From assembly GCF_014356525.2 (NCBI RefSeq), contig NC_052507.1:46671992-46735991 (forward strand): a DNA stretch of 64,000 bases, written 5' to 3'. Of the stretch, positions 55,740-64,000 are shown one piece after another (within the stretch, counting starts at the first letter, position 1; the number at the start of each line of letters is the position of its first letter). The notes beneath the pieces were generated by a model. That model saw only the letters and a program-made list of their open reading frames with translations. It was not told the DNA's origin and did not search any database. The DNA is from Nilaparvata lugens. Taxonomy: Eukaryota > Arthropoda > Insecta > Hemiptera > Delphacidae. Both the position numbers and the translations under genes were made by a program.

Positions 55740-56241
55740 TTATATTTTTATAACTAGATATATTATTTTTTTATAATTTATACTTATTTGCCGACACCGA
55801 CAAAAGCAAAGTTTAAGTGCTGGTAACGAGTAAGAAAAAAGGAAAACGATAATATTACATGCAATAGAAAAATTAAATTGTAATAATTGTAACATAGTAG
55901 GCTGGATTATAATATTGAAACTATGCAATTCAATCAAAATGAAAGCGAGGAAAATCTATTATAATAACGTATGCAAGTCTGATGGCAATACTAAAAAAAT
56001 TTAAATTGTCTTATGAATTAGGTGAAATCTTTTGTTGATTCAATCACATGTATTTTTTTTAATACTAGATTTAGTGATGTTATTTAAAATTACGTTTTGT
56101 ATGTATTTAATAAACACATAGAACTAACTACGCCATAATATAAGGTCTGTCCTCGAAATATGGTATTGTAAAAATGGTGGATGGCAATCTAAAACTGTGA
56201 GCTGGAATGTATTTATTTTTGCATTTATTTAGGCCTATATA

Positions 56242-56478
56242 TAGCTGCGTACACATATTCGTGCTTCCAACCCGCACCGAGCACGCTCCTCCCTCGTACC
56301 ACCATCGAACCACAGTCGCACCGCCCACGCACCCATCATGAACGTTACGGAAGATGTTAGATCTTCTCGCGTTCCCCGGTCGAACCACTGTTGCTCGCCG
56401 GTCGATCATCAATCGCTCTGCTGGAGTGACGTTCCGTGACGTTCGGTTGCGGAGCAAAGCGACAGTCTGTACGCACCT
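56242..56478. mobile_element. MITE-like element with GTGCGTACA ends (RpL4 intron 2)
   Basis: Begins AGCTGCGTACACATATTCG and ends GACAGTCTGTACGCACCT, imperfect terminal inverted repeats. The inside is unusually GC-rich (GACGTTCCGTGACGTTCGG, CCGCACCGAGCACG) compared with the intron. The 109-residue minus-strand frame over it is not a gene. Confidence 0.6.
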
Positions 56479-57247
56479 TAAAGTATTGCATTTTTTATGA
56501 CTTAATTTGACTGTTCCATAAGGTAGGCCAAATTCAGTTAGATTAACTCTGCTCGAGATTTTAAGATCTGTGACCCATTTTGTAGAAAGCCTTCAAAAAG
56601 TTTTAAAACTGACCCAAGTTATGGGCAATAAAGTAAATAACTAAAAATCAATCATAAAAAGAAGAATTATTATATGCATGATGAATTATTTTATCTTGAG
56701 AACAGTCAATAATTAACTAGAGAAGATTTCAGTTAGTAATTTGTTATGAAATGTACTTAGTTATTATGGAATGAGATTTTTTGTAAAACAAATAATATTA
56801 GCCTATTTAATATTATCAATTGGCAAGATAAGGTATCACAAAAGTAAGGCCAGGATAGCTGAAAATTAATATTAGAATAATAAAAGATCTAATTTAACGA
56901 AAGATAAAAATGGATAAACTGTCTTTTTTATCACATATTAAGGTTCAATTGAAAAAGATTTATTGGCAGAAATATAAAATTAACACATCTTAGAGATACC
57001 TAATAGAAGCAATACAAATTTTACAACATGAAAGATACTATTACAAAATAGAATGCAATGCCAATTGAATATTTGCATCTCGAGGTACTAAACCTGTTTG
57101 AATTAGTAATATAAAATTGATTACAAAAAATTCCTTGACAAAGACTGAAGCCACGTTGTAATAGCTGCAACAGCTTCTTACAAAGTGACGTAATGTAGCC
57201 CAAAAACATGGTAGAGTAATGTAAAAAAGCCACATTTACTAACATAC

Positions 57248-57501
57248 TACAGTAAGGTCAATGCTACAATGATGGTGGAGAAAAATAGGAGAATAGCGTT
57301 GCCTTGCTACTGCATTCTACAGAGGATAGCAGCTGATAACAGAAAATCTGATGTGATATTAACTGTTCATTCTATGAAATAATAACCTCTATTTAACGTT
57401 GTGGAGCTAGAAAAGAATAACACGGCTTTGTCAAATGATAGACAAGGATAGCAAACCAATTATTAAGCAAATACTGCTATAATAACGTAAACCTCACTGT
57501 A
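57248..57501. mobile_element. TA-flanked MITE copy A (RpL4 intron 2)
   Basis: TA then CAGTAAGGTCAATGCTACAA at the left end; ...AACGTAAACCTCACTG then TA at the right. Inner words AACGTTGTGGAGCTAGAAAAG and TGATAGACAAGGATAG match, in reverse orientation, the copy at 62338-62556. TA duplication suggests a Tc1/mariner-type MITE. Confidence 0.7.
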
Positions 57502-57720
57502 TGAATATACTTTACAGCAAGTTGCCGTGCCATATGAAGCAATTGCCTTAAACTTTAATTGTCACGTGTAATGCATTTCAAGATATTGCTGCCACTGAGT
57601 CTATAAAAAAGTTATTCAGCTCATTCGGGTCAATATCTACTTTAGTATTCTTGTTTGTTCTTGTTTCCTCTGACAAGACAGGAAATTTTTAAATTATATC
57701 ATGAGAATTTAAAACATTAC

Positions 57721-57898
57721 CTGCATCTTTGTTCACACAGTATGGCTGTCTATGATTTTTAGCGATGTTCATGTGAACAAAGTTTACAACATCGGGCCTA
57801 ATTGGAGCCTTGAAAACAGCAGGCAATGAGACTGTTGTTCCTGTTGACTCATTTTTATCACTGTAGACCGAGATTAGCGGCCTTGCCGCAGCTATTGA
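57721..57898 (-). CDS. RpL4: RpL4 exon 2
   Basis: 178 nt: [45 protein letters not shown]. Acceptor ...TTTTTCAG and donor GTAATG. Ends in phase 1, the Gly codon being shared with exon 3. Matches residues about 2-61 of uL4. Confidence 0.97.
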
Positions 57899-58522
57899 CT
57901 GAAAAATAAAGGTATTCTTTAATGAAAATATGTAAGTCAGCATTAACATTATTCAAATATAAAAATAATATATCATGCTTATGATAGCTGGTGAACATAA
58001 AACATCAAAATAATTCTTGAAATGGCGGATTATTGGATTTAGTGCAAATATGCGTAACCTAACCTCAAAGAAATAAAAATAAAATGAATACCAAATTTTT
58101 TAGAAAGATATTTACAACTTAGTTTAGAGAACCTAAGATAGAGTAATATTATGAAATTATAGAAAAAAGACAATGATAATTTACAAATTGCTAGACGTAA
58201 TCCGCCACGCAACCACATGTCTCAAGTAGTATGACATAAAAAATTTACGTTTAAATTTAAGTAAATAAACCAAAATATGTATAACAGTTTAAGAAAAACA
58301 TAATAAAGTAAGAACGATTAGGATGAAACAATTATATTACTATTTTATGATAAATTTACTGGCGGCTACAAATACGAGTAGTTTGGCTATAGTGACATGT
58401 GTGTGCCACAAAAAAAGTTATGAAAACCAACTAATTTTGTTTAATATAGTTGAAGACAAGTGAATTAATTTTGAAAATTGGCAATTAACTTTAAAAACAA
58501 ATGAATTATTAAAAATACTAAC

Positions 58523-58525
58523 CAT
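58523..58525 (-). CDS. RpL4: RpL4 exon 1 coding part (start codon only)
   Basis: Minus strand reads ...TTATTACAAA-ATG followed at once by the splice donor GTTAGT. Exon 2 opens in phase 0 with [12 protein letters not shown], the conserved uL4 N-terminus. So the initiating Met is the only codon in exon 1. Confidence 0.8.
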
Positions 58526-58573
58526 TTTGTAATAAAATTGAGAAACGTGTGCCTAACCACAATCCGATAAACT

Positions 58574-58605
58574 GAAAGGAAATGGAGGAACGAAAGCCAG
58601 CCAAC
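58574..58605 (-). promoter_or_regulatory. RpL4: Possible TOP-like leader / start region of RpL4
   Basis: The minus strand reads GGCTTTCGTTCCTCCATTTC then CTTTCAG, a pyrimidine-rich stretch 50-80 nt upstream of the ATG. Ribosomal protein mRNAs start with a 5' terminal oligopyrimidine tract that links translation to growth signalling. The tract here is interrupted by G and A, so the start site is uncertain. Confidence 0.35.
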
Positions 58606-58606
58606 T

Positions 58607-59500
58607 TCCTTTTTGAACGCAGTATAACCAACCAAAATTCACTGTATATTGCTATTTTGAATTTTTATGAAAAATTGAAACAAATTTAAAATATGGAAAT
58701 TTTTTAAGTGAGAATAGATCAGAACTATAAGTATTAACCGATTGGACAGTCAATATTCTCTTCAAACCATAGTCCAACACCTTTCAACTGAACAAAAAGA
58801 AATTGGAATTGCTGGGTTTTAGAGTAGACGATTATATTGTTGTTTGTTTAAGTGTGAAGTGTAAATATCAATATTCTTTGGATTGTTGAATAAGGTCACA
58901 ATCACCCAAGAGCTAATTCCTCAGTTAATACCTTGGTAAATACCTTCTGATTTATTTATTATTCAAATTTGTGGGATCAATGAGGTCAGAAAATGGAATT
59001 TTAATTCACATACCATAATTAGATACTGTACACAACTATTCAGATGGCGATTCCGAACAGTGACCACTTTTAATAAGAGTTTATATCATCACATATAAAT
59101 CCTTCACATTTTCTTTTATTTACCGAATAAGAATACGAGTTGAAATATTCAAACCTTACATAAAAAGATAACCTGACCTGAACTCATTCATTCAAACTGA
59201 CCCAATTTATCAAACTCAATCTATTCAATTCAATTTTTCCTCTGTCCGTAACCAGTGTAGCCTATCATATACCAGTATATACCGGATAGACATTGTCGAT
59301 TAATAAAAACACAAAAGTTCAAATATTTACACTAATCTCAATTTAAATCTGACACCCCCATACTCACAACTTTTACCAACCTTACCTGTCAAATCTTCAC
59401 AGTATGATTTCATTTGATGTGCATTAATGAATATAGCTGTATTCTCCAAAGGTCTTTGATATTCTCTGACACAATGCTGACCTATTCTGTAACTCTACAT
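58607..59500. other. Upstream region of RpL4, no gene recognised
   Basis: AT-rich sequence upstream of the RpL4 start. No TATA box in a convincing position and no other gene. The core promoter should lie at its left edge. Confidence 0.4.
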
Positions 59501-59506
59501 GTGCCG

Positions 59507-59630
59507 GTTGCACAAAGGCCAGTTAAATTTTAATCGTGAATAATCCTTCAAGAATCAACCAGAGAAGCCATCTTATCAAAACGCCTTCTCTGATTGGTTC
59601 TCGTGAAATTAATTACGGTTAAAGTTCAAC
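59507..59630. mobile_element. Palindromic MITE, copy 2
   Basis: GTTGCACAAAGGCCAGTTAA...TTTTAATCGTGAATAA, then AGAATCAACCAGAGAAG and the complement CTTCTCTGATTGGTTCTCGT, TTAATTACGGTTAAAG. Same family as 16460-16580. Confidence 0.75.
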
Positions 59631-59727
59631 TTACTTACTAACTTGATACTTGTTGTCCTTGTCGAAGACTGGGGATTCCAGATAGACAGTGTCATGAACA
59701 AGATTGGTTGGTAGCCATTTTGGCAAG

Positions 59728-61434
59728 TCATTGGAATAGAACTGATTCAAAAATGGGGCTCGTCCTCAAGCTCAGCAAATGAGTAGAGTGGTAGTGAAGC
59801 TTCAGCTTCACTGTGCTAAGCAGTTTATCTCTTGGTAAATTTCTCACTTCGCTGGGCAGCCTGTTGAACATCCGAATGGCTGCTGCTGGGTAGCTGTTGT
59901 AGGTGCTGCTCAATCGTGTGTGTGATGCCTCAAGGTCAGCAGCTCGGCGCGTATTGTGGCTGTGGATTTCACCTCTTCTTGTCCAGGCTTCCTGGTTGTC
60001 CATCAGGTGTGATAGTGAGCAGAACACATACTGACTGTAGATGGTGAGGATCCCCATACCCTTGAAGAGAGGTTTACAGTGGTCCCTAGTTCCCGAGAAT
60101 GTGATTGTTTGGACTGCTCTTTTTTGGAGGAGCAGCACATCCTTTGCTGCTGGTACATGTCCCCACAGGATCAGTCCATACATGATGTGGCTGTGAAAGA
60201 GTAAGTGGTATGCCATCACCAAACTATCCCTGCCTACCACATGTCTGAGCTTTTTTAGCAGGTATATTACCCTGGAAAGCTTTCAACACACTTCTGACAC
60301 ATGGTGACTCCATCTCAGCCTTCCATCCAGCCAGAAGCCAAGCAACTTGACCGGCTCTGCCTCCTGCCATCACAGTGAGCAAATGAGGGTATTTGTTTTG
60401 TCCTCATTCAGCTTTAGTTTGTTTGCTGAGAACCACTTTTTTGCGCTGCATAGCAGTTCTGCAGATCTTGAAATGGCCTCATCACTTGTTGGACCTCTCG
60501 CTGTTATTGTAGTGTCATCTGCAAAAATCACTGCTTCCTTGTTTGCTGTGAAATCATTCATGAGGAGAATAAACAGCAAGGGTCCCAACACTGAACCCTG
60601 TGGTACACCATGCTCTACTCTCCTGATACTAGAAATAGCTTCCTATATTGAAATAGCTTGCATTCTATTTTGCAAGTAGTTCACAATTGTTTTCAGCACG
60701 GTCCCTTTCATGCCATACATTTTAAGCTTTTTGATGAGTAAGTCATGTGGCACACAATCAAAAGCCCTTCTCAGGTCGCACATTGTGAGGGCCAGTGCTC
60801 CACCAGCCTCAAAGGTACTTTGTATCTTACTGGTCAGGGTGAGCAATGCACTTGTAGTTGAGCACCCATTTTTGAAGCCATGTTGAGATTTTGCCAGGAT
60901 TTCGTTCCCCTCCAGAAATTCTGTGAGTTGCACCTTCATTTCTGTCTAGATGACCTTGGACAAAATTGGGACTATTGATATTGGTCGAAAATTAGATGGG
61001 ATGCTGGTGTCACCTTTCTTGTGATTTGTTATTGTTCTTGAAATCTTCAGTAGATCTGGGAACTTACCCACACTGAGACAATCATTTATTGCCCTTGCCA
61101 TTGGTCTTGCTATTAAATGTGCTGTGAATTTCAAGATAAATGTTGACAGGCCATATGTCCTGTGTTTTGGAGTTCTTCAATCCTCTGATAATGTTCTGTA
61201 TCCTCCTTGGGTTAACCTCCTTCCAGGCATACATACTTACACCATCTCTGGTGTTGATGCCAACAACTGGATCATGGTCGCCTGTTTTGTCCAGGTCCTT
61301 CAACACATTACCAGCAGCCTCAACAAAATAATTGTTGAAATCGTCTGGGCTGAGTGGAGAGTCTACCTGGGGCTTCTCTGGATGATGTTCATTGATCACA
61401 TCCCAGACCACTTTGCACTTGTCTGCATTCATGA
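59728..61434 (-). pseudogene. Decayed CR1/Jockey-type LINE reverse transcriptase
   Basis: Fragments in several minus-strand frames, in gene order from the right: linker (61082-61432: SPDDFNNYFVEAAGNVL, VNPRRIQNIIRGLKNSKTQD), RT finger (60946-61134: PDLLKISRTITNHKKGD, NFRPISIVPILSKVI), palm (60643-60939: SQHGFKNGCSTTSALL, MCDLRRAFDCVPHDLL), catalytic block (60370-60591: LGPLLFILLMNDF, VIFADDTTI, KLKLNEDKTN), and the C-terminal region (59728-60240: SHIMYGLILWGH, LFKGMGILTIYSQYVF). Frame changes and at least one stop separate blocks. No endonuclease upstream. Confidence 0.85.
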
Positions 61435-62337
61435 TGATGTGATTTTTGTGAAACTGGTTTATTTTTCACTAACTGTTTTTTGTGCAACCGGGCCACTATA
61501 TTATAATTGGCAAATTGTAAATGATGTAGTTTACAGTAAATTTACTCTTCAGTAAAGAACGAAGTCTACTGTAGATAGGACCTCAGCATTGTCAATTCTC
61601 TTTATGACCTCAGCCAACTAAAGTGGATAGCTGATTCCTGTATATCTGATGTGATATTGATTGGGTTTTTCTGTAACAATTTCTTCGATAATGATGGAAT
61701 ATATTCTACTCTACAAGAAAATATATTCCATATGATATAGAAATAGATTTCATTATTTATTGAGTTCAAATATTCTGGTAATTCTTTATTCATTCCTTTA
61801 AAAAATACAGATTAAAAAAAAAAAACAATCTAACAACCTTGCCACAAAAAAACTAGTATTTGTGGTAATATTCACAATAATTTTACAAGACAAGCAGAAG
61901 CACTTGGATTATCACAGTGAAATTACTATTTAACTTTGAAAAGTTTTGTTGAATTTGAAAAGAGATTATTTAAGAAACTTCCTGCTCTTATCAGAGAATG
62001 TGATATTAATAGTTTTAAGGTTTGTTTTCAAGTCTGCTGTCGATATGGTTATGATTTGTGGTGATGTCTTTTATTTTCTTGACTTGTGATATACTTGTTT
62101 TGAAAATGTTTCTCACATGTTATAAAAATCTGCCTATCTATGTCTTATTTTTGTATATTATTGTGATGATGACTATTGACGTTTATTGTTTAATTTGGTA
62201 TTTTTTATTGAACTTTTCACTATGTCTGGCATTTTTGGAGTGTTTTGACAGTAAAATGAATCTTCAATCTTGCAAAGCTAGAAAAATTAATTAGAGCAGT
62301 CTGCTTTGTTTGATTACAAACTATGTCAATCAGGTGC
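61435..62337. other. Stretch with no recognisable gene
   Basis: AT-rich, with an A-run near 61817 and a hydrophobic 78-residue frame (62058-62294) that has no recognisable domain. Nothing supported. Confidence 0.4.
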
Positions 62338-62556
62338 TATAGTGAGGTCCACGTTATAATGACAGTATTTGATCAACTCTGGTTTCACTATCCTTGTCTA
62401 TCATTCAACAAAGCAAGTGGTACTATCCTTTTCTAGGTCCACAACGTTGCCAATTATGTTTTTGACAGTGTAGAAATATAATTAATTAATGCAGGAAATT
62501 GGCATCGCTATTCTTCTATCTTTATCCACTGTCATCATAACGTGGACCTCACTATA
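62338..62556. mobile_element. TA-flanked MITE copy B
   Basis: TATAGTGAGGTCCACGTTAT at the left and ATAACGTGGACCTCACTATA at the right, perfect over about 20 bp. Inner words (CTATCCTTGTCTATCATT, CTTTTCTAG, CCACAACGTTGCC) are the reverse complement of those in 57248-57501. Confidence 0.85.
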
Positions 62557-62651
62557 ATTTTATTTATTAATGGTAGACATCATGATTGTTGACACATGCA
62601 TTTCTATAAGGAAAAATGAAAAAAAAAACGGTCAAACTTTAATACGGATAA

Positions 62652-64000
62652 ATGATTGACCTCTTTTCCACGATACTCTTTTCCACAAGAATTCCAAAGA
62701 TACGCTGGCAAAAACTTGACAAAGATAAAGGTAGAGAATTTTCTTTGAGGATGGAACAATACCTTCACTCTGACTCTCCTGAGTCTCAAAATGAACCAGT
62801 TAGTGTCATCTGGAGCAAACTTCAGGAATTCTGTCTGGTCACAGCCAGAACTTGTCTTGGAGTTTCGAAGGGAGCAGTTCAGGGTGGCAAAAATACAAGA
62901 TGGTGGAAACCAGAAATAGAGGTCATTCTGAAGGAGAAAAAGCTTCTTTTCAAACAGTGGCAGGGCAGCAAGACACAGGAAGACAGAGAAAAGTACAAAC
63001 TCGAGTATAAAATAGCCAAGAAAGCAGCCAAGAGAGCAGTTGCACAGGCAAAAGCAGCTTCAGAGGAAGAGTTCTACAAAAAGCTTGAGACCACCGAAGA
63101 TGAAAAATCAATATTCAAAACTGCCAAACAAAGACACAACAACTGTCAAGATATCAAAAAAGTAAAATTCATAAAAAATTAGGAGGGTCAACTTCTCACT
63201 AATGATGAGGACATTAAACAGAGATGGAAAGAGTATTACAGTTATCTTCTGAATGAAACATTCCCAAGTAAGGCACTACCACCATCTCAGCCAACAATGG
63301 GACCAATTCCACTCATTACAGTAGAGGAGGTGCAAGTGGCTCTAAAAGAAATGGCTAATAATAAGGCATTAGGTCCAGATGAAATACCGGTGGAAATGAT
63401 GAGAATACTGAATGGTTCAGGAGTGACATTTCTCACTGATGTCTTTAATGCAGTGTTAAGTGAAGGCATCCTAGATGAATGGAGAAAGAGCTATATTGTC
63501 CCATTCTATGAAAACAAAGGAGATGTATGACTCTGCAAAAACTTCAGGGCAATAAAACTCATGTCACATACCTTCAAAATCTGGGAAAGGGTGATCAACA
63601 AACGCCTTCTGGGAGTTACATCTGTAACAGAGAATCAGTGTGGATTTGTTGCTGGTAGGTCTACCATGGACGCAATACACTCTGTGAGGATTCTAGTTGA
63701 AAACCACAGAGATAGGAAATCGGATCTACACATGGTTTTCATTGACCTAGAGAAGGCGTTTGACCGAGTGCCCAGAGAGCTCATTTGGAGTGCACTGAGG
63801 GCACAAGGAGTCCCAGAATATTACATACATGTGGTAAAAGACATGTATCGTGGAGCTAAGACAAAGGTGAGGAGTCCAGCTGGAACCAGTGAGGAGTTTA
63901 ATGTGGAGGTTGGAGTGCATCAGGGTTCAGCCCTGAGCCCACTCCTCTTCAGTCTTGTGATGAACTACCTCACCAAAGAAACGCAAAATCCACCTCCATG
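62652..64000 (+). pseudogene. RTE-like LINE ORF2 fragment (runs off the window)
   Basis: Block one (62652-63182) is the region between endonuclease and RT: IPKIRWQKLDKDKGREF, then a Lys-rich helical stretch (WWKPEIEVILKEKKLLFKQW, YKIAKKAAKRAVAQAKAA). After a stop, block two (63297-63530) starts the RT: VALKEMANNKALGPDEIPVE. After another stop: [70 protein letters not shown] and [20 protein letters not shown], up to the window edge. The RTE/BovB style ([12 protein letters not shown]) is clear. Two in-frame stops show it is dead. Confidence 0.87.

Overview
This is eukaryotic, almost certainly insect, DNA. It is AT-rich, intron-containing and crowded with retrotransposon and DNA-transposon debris. 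The only conventional host gene I can support is RpL4 (60S ribosomal protein uL4), on the minus strand at about 44.5-58.6 kb, in eight coding exons. The mix of RTE-, Jockey- and CR1-like LINEs, BEL and Gypsy elements, FLYWCH fragments and abundant palindromic MITEs suggests a hemipteran, perhaps a planthopper. That species guess is inference.

Layout. 0-3 kb: a decayed CR1/Jockey-type LINE (minus). 3.3-5.95 kb: an RTE-like LINE (plus), split by a ~1 kb insertion that carries a tRNA-Lys-like SINE head. 6.2 kb: an orphan FLYWCH zinc-finger ORF. 8-10.9 kb: a LINE whose ORF1 carries an SGNH esterase-like domain, followed by an endonuclease fragment. 11.3-11.5 kb: a TTC microsatellite. 11.58-14.56 kb: a palindromic MITE split by a complete but internally deleted Gypsy element (144-bp LTRs, CCTAT target duplication). 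14.6-15.5 kb: fold-back 'word' repeats next to a Copia gag fragment. 15.95-21.99 kb: a region bounded by 33-bp inverted repeats, with no recognisable transposase. 23.5-42.5 kb: a Jockey-like LINE whose ORF1 is split by a hAT-like element (perfect 8-bp duplication). That element is itself split by a ~9.4-kb BEL/Pao element with ~2.5-kb LTRs that has lost its reverse transcriptase and RNase H. The same LINE ORF1 also holds a ~5-kb hairpin-bearing satellite array with a 100-N assembly gap at its edge. 43.6-44.4 kb: a TIR element. 44.5-58.6 kb: RpL4. 59.7-64 kb: two more decayed LINEs plus MITEs.

The most interesting signal is in the RpL4 introns. Eight copies of a box C/D snoRNA, recognisable as U18 by its guide complementary to the conserved 28S rRNA segment AAACACGGACCAA, lie in introns 3 and 5. 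Interspersed with them are four full-length copies and one truncated copy of an H/ACA snoRNA. U18 is a known resident of RPL4 introns in vertebrates, so the host-guest pairing is deeply conserved. The local expansion, several snoRNAs of both classes within single introns, and copies at different stages of decay look like a birth-and-death snoRNA nursery. Ribosomal protein uL4 and guides that modify its own large-subunit rRNA would be made from one transcript.
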